Shown: positions 1-7,198 of the stretch, in pieces
How positions within the stretch are numbered: the stretch's first letter is position 1
Layout of the letters: each line of letters begins with the position of its first letter
Position numbers and translations under genes: made by a program
The notes under the pieces: generated by a model
The model's input: the letters and a program-made list of their open reading frames with translations, nothing else
The model's database searches: none
What the model was told of the DNA's origin: nothing
Source of the DNA: Methylobacillus flagellatus_A
GTDB taxonomy: Bacteria; Pseudomonadota; Gammaproteobacteria; Burkholderiales; Methylophilaceae
NCBI RefSeq assembly: GCF_031344055.1
Contig: NZ_JADBEN010000005.1
Strand: one strand, 5' to 3'
DNA length: 64,000 nt

Positions 1-17
1 TTAACTGAAAGCGGCAT

Positions 18-173
18 TTACTCTTTCTTTCCATTTAATCTTAATAAAATATCTGTAGTAGTTGATTTTATAAAGTCTGATCCACCATCAAACTCATATT
101 TGTAAATGAAATAGCCACCAAAAATAGCACTGCCAATCACTGGTCCGAAAGGAGGAGGTAGAGGAATATACAT
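18..173 (-). CDS. Small hypothetical protein, possibly a gene fragment
   Basis: A 51-residue reading frame starts at the ATG at 173 and is rich in Pro, Gly and aromatic residues, with a short hydrophobic centre (GSAIFGGYFIYKYEF). The frame stays open upstream to about 272, but that extension reads through the REP palindrome at 199-232 and overlaps the 3' end of the transposase gene, so I do not treat it as native coding sequence. It may be the 3' part of a gene cut by insertion of the RayT/REP unit, or chance. I recognise no family. Confidence 0.3.
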   Translation of the reverse strand: MYIPLPPPFGPVIGSAIFGGYFIYKYEFDGGSDFIKSTTTDILLRLNGKKE

Positions 174-198
174 TCCTACCCCAGCTCCAACAGCCCGC

Positions 199-232
199 GT
201 AGGGCGCAATAACCAACGGGCATTGCGCCGTA
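199..232 (+). repeat. REP element, left copy
   Basis: A 34-base palindromic repeat beginning GTAGGGCGCAAT and ending GCATTGCGCCGTA. It is the exact reverse complement of 798-831. The arms can form an 8-bp stem (GGCGCAAT with ATTGCGCC). Confidence 0.85.
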
Positions 233-243
233 TCCTACCTCCC

Positions 244-771
244 TCAATCGGCATATTCAACTTTGCCCTCACTCCCTCCGGCCCAATCGCAAGGATAGAT
301 GCCTTGCTCGACTAATCGGTGGAAAGTCGAATAAGGCCAATCTTTTACACTCGCCACCAGACCATGCTTAACCGGGTTGATGTGAATATAATCCATATGG
401 GCTTGGAAATCGGCTTCATCTCGGATGCAATGCTCCCAATACCGTCTTTGCCAGATACCTCGTTCGCCCCTCTCGAGTCGTACGACAGAACGATATTCCT
501 GTTTCGGTATCGATTTGGAAAACCCAGACTTGATGAGTCGCCAGCGAACGGCATAGTCTGCATCGTTGGCAGGCAATTCAATCAGGGCATGCAAGTGGTC
601 AGGCAATACGACCCAGCCGTGGATGATAAAAGGATGCCGTTGTTTGACAGATAATACGACTTGGCGCAAGACATCAATGTGTTTGGTCAACAAGTCATTC
701 TTTTGCCGTTGCAACAAATTGACGGTGAAGAAATATATTCCACCTTTATGCCATACACGCCTGTAGTCCAT
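244..771 (-). CDS. rayT: REP-associated tyrosine transposase (RayT, Y1/IS200-like)
   Basis: A 175-residue protein of the Y1 transposase (IS200/RayT) superfamily. These are single-domain HUH nucleases that nick single-stranded DNA at REP hairpins. The HUH metal-binding motif is visible in LPDHLHALIELP at about residues 55-66. The presumed catalytic Tyr lies in the family signature YIHINPVKHGLV at about residues 128-139. The length is normal for RayT (roughly 150-180 aa) and the frame is intact. The ATG at 771 lies 27 bases inside the right REP. No accessory or passenger genes are present. RayT proteins are usually domesticated single-copy genes that maintain REP families, and the inverted REPs flanking this one fit that pattern. 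Confidence 0.92.
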   Translation of the reverse strand: MDYRRVWHKGGIYFFTVNLLQRQKNDLLTKHIDVLRQVVLSVKQRHPFIIHGWVVLPDHLHALIELPANDADYAVRWRLIKSGFSKSIPKQEYRSVVRLERGERGIWQRRYWEHCIRDEADFQAHMDYIHINPVKHGLVASVKDWPYSTFHRLVEQGIYPCDWAGGSEGKVEYAD

Positions 772-797
772 ACAATGAGTTTATTGGAAAGGAAGAA

Positions 798-831
798 TAC
801 GGCGCAATGCCCGTTGGTTATTGCGCCCTAC
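798..831 (+). repeat. REP element, right copy
   Basis: Exact reverse complement of the left REP at 199-232 (34 of 34 bases). It lies just upstream of the transposase start codon, so it could also shape the 5' end of the rayT transcript. Confidence 0.85.
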
Positions 832-1024
832 ATGCTGAATAGGTATGGCGCTAGGTCAGGATAACTCCAGCCAGGCCGCTCGCCCGCTACCTACGTCCAT
901 CCCTCGACAAAGGCATGCTCGCCCAGTATGCTGCTTTCAGAAGCGAATTAACCTTACGGCAAACAAGCACGCAGCCCCGAGACTAGAAAACCATCTACTG
1001 CAGCGCACTGAGGCAAGTTTATTT

Positions 1025-2020
1025 ATGGAATTCAAGGACTATTACCAGATTCTCGGCGTGGATAAATCAGCCAGCGCCGACGACATCAAGAAAGCCTACC
1101 GTAAGCTGGCGCGCAAATACCACCCCGACGTGAGCAAGGAACCCGATGCCACCGAGCGCATGGCCGAGGTGAACGAGGCCAACACCGTACTATCCGACCC
1201 CGAGAAGCGTGCGGCCTATGACACCGTGGGTGCGCAGAACTGGGCCGCAGGCGCCCGCTCGGGTGACGATATCCGGCCGCCCCCGGGCTGGAACGAGGGC
1301 TTCGAGTTCTCCGGCGGCGATGGAAATGCCGAGGCTTTCCGCCATGCCTTCCACAGCCAGTTTGGTGAAGGCGGCGGGCATAGCGATTTCTTCGAGCAGT
1401 TGTTTGGCCGCGCGGGTCGCGCCCACACCGGCGGCCGCCAAGGCCGGGGCTCCGCCCAGATGCGCGGCGAGGACCGCCATGCCCGCATCGAGCTGGAATT
1501 GATCGACGCCTACAGGGGCGCCGAGCGCGGCATCACGCTGCGCGGCGTGCGGCTGGACGAGCAAGGCCAGCCCGTACCCGAGGAACGCACCTTGCAAGTC
1601 AAGATTCCGAAGGGCGTGAAGGAAGGCCAGCTTATCCGCCTGACGGGCCAAGGAAGCCCCGGCTTCGGCGGCGGCGCTGCGGGCGACCTGTTCCTGGAAG
1701 TGCATTTCCGTCCCGACACGCGCTGGTGCATCGAGGGCCGCGACATCACACAAAAGCTGTGGGTCACGCCCTGGAAGGCCGCGCTGGGCGGCGGCGTGCA
1801 GGTCACTACGCCTGACGGCGCCACGGTCGAGGTCAACGTGCCCGCCGGCTCCGGCAGCGGACGCAAGCTGCGCCTGAAGGGACGCGGCATTCCTTCGGCC
1901 AGCACCCCGGGCGATTTGTACCTGGAACTGGACATCGCCGTGCCCGGCGCCGTCACTGATGCGCAGAAGGCCGCCTGGAACGCCCTGGCCGCCGCCTACC
2001 CTGGCTTTGATCCGCGCTGA
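1025..2020 (+). CDS. cbpA: Curved DNA-binding protein CbpA, DnaJ-class co-chaperone
   Basis: A 331-residue DnaJ homologue. The J domain occupies residues 1-70 with the Hsp70-activating HPD tripeptide (YHPDVSK). A Gly-rich linker follows, then two substrate-binding C-terminal beta domains (from about residue 140). The Cys-rich zinc finger of DnaJ is absent, which is the CbpA arrangement. In E. coli CbpA is both a DnaK co-chaperone and a nucleoid protein that prefers curved DNA. The frame is open further upstream to about 845, but the ATG at 1025 aligns with family starts (MEFKDYYQILGV). cbpM follows after 20 bases, which supports the CbpA assignment over DnaJ. Confidence 0.95.
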   Translation: MEFKDYYQILGVDKSASADDIKKAYRKLARKYHPDVSKEPDATERMAEVNEANTVLSDPEKRAAYDTVGAQNWAAGARSGDDIRPPPGWNEGFEFSGGDGNAEAFRHAFHSQFGEGGGHSDFFEQLFGRAGRAHTGGRQGRGSAQMRGEDRHARIELELIDAYRGAERGITLRGVRLDEQGQPVPEERTLQVKIPKGVKEGQLIRLTGQGSPGFGGGAAGDLFLEVHFRPDTRWCIEGRDITQKLWVTPWKAALGGGVQVTTPDGATVEVNVPAGSGSGRKLRLKGRGIPSASTPGDLYLELDIAVPGAVTDAQKAAWNALAAAYPGFDPR

Positions 2021-2040
2021 ACTTTCTGTGGAGCCATCCC

Positions 2041-2358
2041 ATGACCACCAACACCCCTACCCTCGTACCCGATGAACTGACAGAACTGCTGGAAGACGCA
2101 GCGCTGACATTGGAACAACTGGCCCACTGCGTGCGCCAGGCACCCGAATGGGTGCTCACCCATGTCGAAGCCGGCGTACTGCACCCCGCTCACGGTAACG
2201 CTGCCGCCGAATGGCGGTTTGCCAGCGCCACCCTGTTGCGTGCCCGCCGTATTGCCGACCTGGAGCACAGCTTCGATGCCGACCCGCAACTGGCTGCGCT
2301 CGCCGTCGACCTGATGGAAGAAGTAGCGGCATTGCGCCGGCAATTAGGGCAGTTTTAA
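2041..2358 (+). CDS. cbpM: Chaperone modulator CbpM
   Basis: A 105-residue protein directly downstream of cbpA, the conserved position of the specific CbpA inhibitor CbpM. CbpM binds the J domain of CbpA and blocks both its co-chaperone and DNA-binding activities. The sequence resembles a MerR-like fold with a C-terminal helix: an acidic N terminus, an RRIADLEHSFD segment and a coiled tail (LMEEVAALRRQL) fit the family. The 20-bp gap suggests co-transcription. The call rests mainly on context, size and the general helical pattern. Confidence 0.87.
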   Translation: MTTNTPTLVPDELTELLEDAALTLEQLAHCVRQAPEWVLTHVEAGVLHPAHGNAAAEWRFASATLLRARRIADLEHSFDADPQLAALAVDLMEEVAALRRQLGQF

Positions 2359-2371
2359 GCTTCCAATCCGC

Positions 2372-2402
2372 GTAGGACGAAATCACGATAAGCATTGCGC
2401 CG
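2372..2402 (+). repeat. Degenerate REP element
   Basis: This matches the REPs flanking rayT at both ends: it begins GTAGGaCGaAAT and ends GCATTGCGCCG, with a diverged and one-base-shorter loop. It lies just after cbpM, so it may mark the 3' end of that transcript. It suggests a wider REP population in the genome. Confidence 0.6.
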
Positions 2403-2517
2403 CAATGATGGGAACATCTCGCTCAGGCTTATACCGTGCTCTCCAATATGGGATTGACCATTAGTCAATCTCAGCAATGTATTACAATCCAAAACCTTTG
2501 GATGCTCAGGAACTTGT

Positions 2518-2892
2518 ATGAAGTTAATTGCAATCGCCTTGTCTGCCTGGATATTGATATTTCAATACCAAGCCCATGCACGCCCTTATACCGATAAAAA
2601 AGCATTCGAAGAAGCCGCCAAGCAGGACATGCTGAATGGGCAATCCAACCGTGACAGCATTCAATTCCGCGCGCTGATCGTGACGGAATTCGACGACAGC
2701 TTGAACCTCTGCGGCGAGGTGAAACGGCCAGATGAACCCGAATGGACGCGCTTCATCAAGATTTTCGACAAGGAAGCCGGGCGTTTTGAGTCGGTGTGGA
2801 TAGAGCCGACCGACTCTGCATACGAGGTTGAAGAGTTCAAGAAAAACCAGTTCGAGACCTATTGGGACCGCCGTTGCTCCAGCATCAGGTGA
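2518..2892 (+). CDS. Secreted hypothetical protein
   Basis: A 124-residue protein with a clear N-terminal signal peptide (MKLIAIALSAWILIFQYQAHA, cleavage probably after residue 21). The mature domain of about 100 residues is highly charged and contains two Cys (in LNLCGEV and in the C-terminal DRRCSSIR) that could form a disulfide in the periplasm. I do not recognise the family. It stands alone between cbpM and the convergent ygfX-like gene. Its layout suggests a small soluble periplasmic protein. No function can be assigned. Confidence 0.75.
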   Translation: MKLIAIALSAWILIFQYQAHARPYTDKKAFEEAAKQDMLNGQSNRDSIQFRALIVTEFDDSLNLCGEVKRPDEPEWTRFIKIFDKEAGRFESVWIEPTDSAYEVEEFKKNQFETYWDRRCSSIR

Positions 2893-2969
2893 TTATCCGT
2901 TAAAGCCGGCCCAATCCTCGCTGCGAAAAATTTGTTTTCACTGTTGCCGATCAAGCCGGACAACCCGCC

Positions 2970-3455
2970 TCACTTCTCCGCAGCAGCTTCTACCTCCTCT
3001 TCATGCGCACGCCAACGCAGCCACACGCGCAAGCGTCGGAAGGCTTCGGCATCCACGGCGTCCGGCAAGATGACGCATGAAACCCGCCCATGCTCCAGCT
3101 TGAGGTTGAGCACGGTCAGGCCCGCCGTCACCAACGTACTGCCCTGCACTTGGGCGGGATAACGCATGCCGTTGCGCGTGGCGAGCCAAAGCTTGCCTGC
3201 ATGATCCAGCTCGATCATCACGGGCGAGGACGGATGTCTGCGCCAGGCGTCGCACCAAATTTTCCTGGCAATGGCGGCCATGATGCCGGCGATGAGAATG
3301 GCTTTCAGCCACCATGCCCACGGCAGCAGGATGATGGAAACACTGGCGATGGCACCCATCGACAGGAACAGGAAAGCGAGCCAGCGCGACGCCCCCAGGA
3401 TCAGGGTCGCCGGCTTCACGCTATAATGGTGCGGTGTTTTCTGCAGTTTATTCAT
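2970..3455 (-). CDS. YgfX/CptA-like inner-membrane protein
   Basis: A 161-residue protein with two adjacent transmembrane helices (about residues 22-44 and 46-64) followed by a cytoplasmic domain carrying the LWLATRNGMRYPAQVQGSTLV and late LRVWLRWRA segments typical of the YgfX family. In E. coli ygfX follows sdhE and lies near ygfZ; it has been described as a cell-division-affecting toxin or as a partner in flavinylation and pigment control. Here the gene is divergent from ygfZ with only 14 bases between start codons, which supports the call. No sdhE-like gene is adjacent, so it lacks its usual partner at this locus. Confidence 0.72.
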   Translation of the reverse strand: MNKLQKTPHHYSVKPATLILGASRWLAFLFLSMGAIASVSIILLPWAWWLKAILIAGIMAAIARKIWCDAWRRHPSSPVMIELDHAGKLWLATRNGMRYPAQVQGSTLVTAGLTVLNLKLEHGRVSCVILPDAVDAEAFRRLRVWLRWRAHEEEVEAAAEK

Positions 3456-3469
3456 TCAGAGGATGATTC

Positions 3470-4474
3470 ATGACTTCATGGCAGCAATTCCTGTCCGAAC
3501 AAGGCGCTACAGTGCAGGACGGCATTATTCAATTCCCCGGCCAAGCCAAGGTTGACGACGGCATCATCGCCGACTTGTCGCATTATGGCCTGTTGTCGCT
3601 GGAGGGTGAAGACGCGGTCACGTTCCTGCAGGGCCAGGTGACCAATGACGTCAAGAAGCTGGATGGCGGCAGCAGCCATTACAGCGGCTATTGCTCGCCC
3701 AAGGGCCGCTTGCTGGCGCTGTTCCTCGCCTTTGCCCAGGATGGCAAATTGTACCTGCAGTTCGATCGCGGCCTGCTCGAATCCATCGCAAAGCGGCTGC
3801 GCATGTACGTATTGCGCTCCAAGGTGGTGGTTGCGGACCGCAGCGACGAAACCGTGCGCATAGGCATTGCGGGCAATGCGGCGGAAGCGGCATTGAAAAC
3901 CCGTTTCAGCCATATCCCTGAAACCGAGTATGCCCAGGTGAGCCAGGACGGCATCACCGTCATCCGCCTGCCCGGCACGTTGCCGCGTTACGAGCTGCTC
4001 AGCCCGTCCGCGCAGGCTGCCGAACTCTGGACCGCATTGAGCCAGCACCTTGTCCCGGCGAACAAGGCCGATTGGGACTGGCGCGAAATCCAGGCAGGCA
4101 TTCCCGAGATCGTCGCCGCCACGCAGGAGGCATTCGTGCCGCAGATGGTCAATCTCGACCTGCTGAACGGCATCAACTTCAAGAAAGGCTGCTACACCGG
4201 CCAGGAGATCGTCGCGCGCACGCACTACCTGGGCAAGGTCAAGCGCCGCACGCATCTTGCCCATGTCGCCGGTGACGCCAAGCCTGCGGCAGGCGAGGAA
4301 ATCGTGGACGCCAACGGCATTGCCGCGGGCCAAATCGTGCGCAGCGCGCCCAACCCCGCTGGCGGGCATGATGTCCTTGCCGAATTGCGGCTCGAGAGCG
4401 TGGAAGCTGGCGGCTTGAGCTGGCAAGGGCAGCAGCTCGCCCTATTATCCCTGCCTTATGCCTTGGAAAAATAA
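3470..4474 (+). CDS. ygfZ: Folate-binding protein YgfZ, Fe-S cluster assembly/repair factor
   Basis: A 334-residue GcvT-like (aminomethyltransferase fold) protein. The family signature K-G-C-Y-x-G-Q-E is present as KKGCYTGQEIVAR at about residues 239-251, with the conserved Cys that is needed for activity. YgfZ binds tetrahydrofolate and supports maturation or repair of Fe-S enzymes such as MiaB. The N-terminal YGLLSLEGEDAVTFLQGQVTNDV block is also typical. It is divergently arranged with the ygfX-like gene, and both promoters must lie inside the opposing coding sequence because only 14 bp separate the starts. Confidence 0.95.
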   Translation: MTSWQQFLSEQGATVQDGIIQFPGQAKVDDGIIADLSHYGLLSLEGEDAVTFLQGQVTNDVKKLDGGSSHYSGYCSPKGRLLALFLAFAQDGKLYLQFDRGLLESIAKRLRMYVLRSKVVVADRSDETVRIGIAGNAAEAALKTRFSHIPETEYAQVSQDGITVIRLPGTLPRYELLSPSAQAAELWTALSQHLVPANKADWDWREIQAGIPEIVAATQEAFVPQMVNLDLLNGINFKKGCYTGQEIVARTHYLGKVKRRTHLAHVAGDAKPAAGEEIVDANGIAAGQIVRSAPNPAGGHDVLAELRLESVEAGGLSWQGQQLALLSLPYALEK

Positions 4475-4531
4475 TCCGCTTTCAGGAGCGCGACAAAGCC
4501 ATTTCGTCATAAAGGGATTGCATCATCAAAC

Positions 4532-4550
4532 GATAATAATTATCATTTTC
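4532..4550 (+). promoter_or_regulatory. Fur-box-like operator upstream of the TonB receptor
   Basis: The sequence GATAATAATTATCATTTTC contains the palindrome GATAATAATTATC, which closely resembles the Fur consensus (GATAATGATAATCATTATC). It lies about 30-48 bases before the receptor start. Iron repression of the receptor and the following TlpA-like gene is inferred. Confidence 0.7.
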
Positions 4551-4579
4551 ATAAATTATCGCTTATTCAAGGGATGCAT

Positions 4580-6718
4580 ATGACACCCACTAAACTTTTT
4601 GCCGCATGGCTAGCCTCATTCTGCCTGGGATTGCTGCCTCTATCCAGCCCGCGGGCCGAAGAGGACACCTCCCAGATACCGCTCCCGCCTATCACCATCA
4701 AGAGCCGCACCAACCAGGGTTCGACCAGGCCCGGCGCGCTGCGCGACGACATCGTCAAGACCGAATCCATCAGCGAGCGCCGCATTGAGCAATCCGGCGC
4801 CGTCAACCTGACCGAGGCGCTGGAGAAGCAGCCCGGCATTGCCGTGCAGGTGGAATGCTCGATCTGCAACGTGCGCAACGTGCTGCTCAACAACCTGCCT
4901 GGCCGCTATACCACATTGCTGATCGACGGCATCCCCATCTACTCGTCCGTCTCCTCGGCCTATGGCCTCGACAGCGTCAGCGTCTGGGGCATAGAACGCA
5001 TCGATATCGCACGCGGCGCGGGCGCCAGCCTGATCGCGCCGGAAGCGCTCGCGGGATCGGTCAATATCGTCAGCAAGCGGCCGCAGCAGGATAGCGCCAA
5101 GCTGCGCATTCAAGGCGGCAGTTTCACTTCGCGCTTGTATGAGGGGTATTTGGCCAAGACGCTGGACAGCGGGGCGTTGACCGCGACGTTCAGCCAGAAC
5201 CGCCATGATGCGGTGGATGCCAGCGGCGAAGGCGTTTCCGAATATACCGGCTACGACCGCAAGATGCTGGGCATAGGCTGGTTCGCCGACGATCTGGGCG
5301 GATTCACGGTCCGCGGACGGCTGGACATTGTGGACGAGAAACGCAACGGCGGCGCGCTCGGCAAAAGCTACAGCGCCATCAAGGCGGACCAGTCGGGCAA
5401 TCCTTTCGATTTCAGCCGCGGACGGCATGGCTCGCCTGTGAGCAACGGCTGGTTCGCACCGGACGGCAGCGGATTCCTGCCCTGGGATCTGGGCCGGGCC
5501 GGACTATCGGAAATCATCTTTACCGACCGGGTGCAGCTCACCACCTCGGCGGAAAAACAGCTGGGCGACGGCAAGCTGCGCCTGGCCGTCGGGGCCGCCC
5601 AGCACAAGCAGGACAGCTTTTACGAAATCACCACCTACAAGGCCAAGCAGCAGCAATATTACCTGGAGGCGTCCTACCAGTTCCCGCTGGCGGACTGGCT
5701 GCTGACCGCCGGGCTGAATTACCGCTACGAAGACTTGCGCAGCCACGGCTACTCCGCGGCGCAGGATGACTCCGTGCGGGGCGTGGACAATTACCGCTAC
5801 CGCACCCCGGCCATGTTCCTGCAGGCCTACCGCACTTTCCTTGAAGACAAGCTGGAACTCAATGCCTCGGTGCGCGCGGACGACCACAATGTGTTCGGCA
5901 CCATCACCTCGCCGCGGCTCAATCTGCTCTACCACCATACTGATGAGGTCGCGAGCCGCTTCAGTGTAGGCCGTGGCTTCCGCGCGCCCACCAGCTTTTT
6001 CGAGCAGGACCACGGCATCCTCGACGACATCCGCATCATCCGGTTGCTGAGCAAGCCGGAAAAATCCGACAACCTCAGTTATGCCTTGAGTTATGCCGAC
6101 GAGAGGCTGGCGGTGGTCGGCTCCTACAATTACAACCGCATCCACGACATGGCGATCCTGACGCCGGGCGTGGCAGACCCCGCCGGCGGAGCAGGCACAG
6201 TGACGCTGTTCGAGAATTCGCCCGACAAGGTTGTGGTGCAAGGCGTCGACATCAACCTCTCCTACCAGCTCACGCCCAGCACCGTGGTCAGCATCGGCGG
6301 CGAACGCTTCCATTACCAGTTCACGCCCGGGACGCTGATATTCTCCCGTCCCAAGGCGCGCGCCTTCTTCACCGTGGATTATGAGCAAGGCCCCTGGACC
6401 GCCTACCTGCGCGTCAACTGGACTGGCACGCATGATCTCGCCAAGTTCTACGATTACGCCAACAATCCGCGCTATAACTTCGACGGCAGCCGCAAGCGCG
6501 ACCATAGCCCTTCCTACGCCACCACCGACGTACGTGCGGAATACCAGGTCAACAAGACCGTGGCGCTCTATGCCGGCGCCGACAACCTGTTCGACTACCA
6601 GCAGGTCAACAAGGAAAACTTTCTCTGGATCGACGGCGCGGGCAACGTGGACTTCACGCATTTATGGGGCCCGGGCCGCGGCCGCTATCTCTACGCCGGG
6701 CTCAAGCTGAATTTCTGA
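4580..6718 (+). CDS. TonB-dependent outer-membrane receptor
   Basis: A 712-residue receptor with a signal peptide (cleavage near ...SPRA|EE), a TonB-box-like IPLPPITIKS stretch, a plug domain (about residues 50-170: IEQSGAVNLTEALEKQPGI, LLIDGIPIYS, IERIDIARG, EALAGSVNIVSKRP) and a 22-strand-type barrel ending in ...GLKLNF with a terminal Phe. I chose the ATG at 4580 because AAGGGA lies five bases before it; the in-frame ATG at 4574 overlaps that site. The plug carries a C-x2-C pair (ECSICN), which is unusual. Together with the Fur-like operator and the downstream thioredoxin gene, this suggests uptake of iron or another metal or its chelate. The substrate is unknown. Confidence 0.9.
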   Translation: MTPTKLFAAWLASFCLGLLPLSSPRAEEDTSQIPLPPITIKSRTNQGSTRPGALRDDIVKTESISERRIEQSGAVNLTEALEKQPGIAVQVECSICNVRNVLLNNLPGRYTTLLIDGIPIYSSVSSAYGLDSVSVWGIERIDIARGAGASLIAPEALAGSVNIVSKRPQQDSAKLRIQGGSFTSRLYEGYLAKTLDSGALTATFSQNRHDAVDASGEGVSEYTGYDRKMLGIGWFADDLGGFTVRGRLDIVDEKRNGGALGKSYSAIKADQSGNPFDFSRGRHGSPVSNGWFAPDGSGFLPWDLGRAGLSEIIFTDRVQLTTSAEKQLGDGKLRLAVGAAQHKQDSFYEITTYKAKQQQYYLEASYQFPLADWLLTAGLNYRYEDLRSHGYSAAQDDSVRGVDNYRYRTPAMFLQAYRTFLEDKLELNASVRADDHNVFGTITSPRLNLLYHHTDEVASRFSVGRGFRAPTSFFEQDHGILDDIRIIRLLSKPEKSDNLSYALSYADERLAVVGSYNYNRIHDMAILTPGVADPAGGAGTVTLFENSPDKVVVQGVDINLSYQLTPSTVVSIGGERFHYQFTPGTLIFSRPKARAFFTVDYEQGPWTAYLRVNWTGTHDLAKFYDYANNPRYNFDGSRKRDHSPSYATTDVRAEYQVNKTVALYAGADNLFDYQQVNKENFLWIDGAGNVDFTHLWGPGRGRYLYAGLKLNF

Positions 6719-6733
6719 CTGGATCGCCGATAG

Positions 6734-7195
6734 ATGCGCAGACTGCTTTTCATCCTGCTATTGGTCTCGGGCAGCCATGCCGCAGCGGAACCGGCGTGGG
6801 ATTTCAAACTGCCGACGCTGGACGGCACGCGCTTTGTCGAATTGCGCCAGGTCGCCAAGCCGGTGCTGGTCAATTTCTGGGGAGTGGATTGTCCGCCATG
6901 CGTGGCGGAGCTGCCGATGCTCGATCAATTCGCGGCCCAACGCCCGGATTGGAGCGTTTTGCTGGTCAATACGGATAGCGCCGCCATGGCGCAGCGTTTT
7001 CTGGATCAGCATCCGGTCAGCTCAACCGTATTGCGGCCGGGCATGAATGTGACCGGGCTCATGCGCAAGGCGGGCAACAAGATCGGCGTACTGCCCTTCA
7101 CTGTGGCGCTGGATAAGAATGAGCATATCTGTTTCCGCAAACCGGGGGCGCTTACAGTGAAAGACCTGGAAAAGATTACAGCGGATTGCCGCTGA
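6734..7195 (+). CDS. TlpA-like periplasmic thioredoxin-fold protein
   Basis: A 153-residue protein with a signal peptide (MRRLLFILLLVSGSHAAA) and a TlpA/ResA-like fold (FKLPTLDGTRFVELRQ...KPVLVNFWG). The redox motif is C-P-P-C (WGVDCPPC, Cys 53 and 56). The cis-Pro is within GVLPFTVALD. Such proteins reduce periplasmic disulfides, for example in cytochrome c or metal-centre maturation. The gene starts 15 bases after the receptor and is very probably co-transcribed with it, so a role in redox handling of the imported ligand or of the receptor's own Cys pair is a reasonable inference. It converges on the diguanylate cyclase gene with 3 bases between them. Confidence 0.88.
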   Translation: MRRLLFILLLVSGSHAAAEPAWDFKLPTLDGTRFVELRQVAKPVLVNFWGVDCPPCVAELPMLDQFAAQRPDWSVLLVNTDSAAMAQRFLDQHPVSSTVLRPGMNVTGLMRKAGNKIGVLPFTVALDKNEHICFRKPGALTVKDLEKITADCR

Positions 7196-7198
7196 CCG

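Larger units (their letters stand above)
199..831 (-). mobile_element. RayT/REP unit: REP-associated tyrosine transposase gene between inverted REPs
   Basis: The element consists of a transposase gene bracketed by a perfect 34-bp inverted repeat (199-232 and 798-831). Each repeat is itself an imperfect palindrome with GGCGCAAT/ATTGCGCC arms. This is the layout known for RayT (REP-associated tyrosine transposase) loci, in which the gene sits in an inverted REP pair. A degenerate third REP lies at 2372-2402. I see no IS-type target duplication, as expected for this family. Confidence 0.85.

Noticed and set aside
6726..6733. GCCGATAG before the TlpA-like gene, resembling a sigma-28 -10.
   Set aside because: There is no TAAAGTTT-like -35 at the 11-base spacing, and the gene is closely coupled to the receptor.
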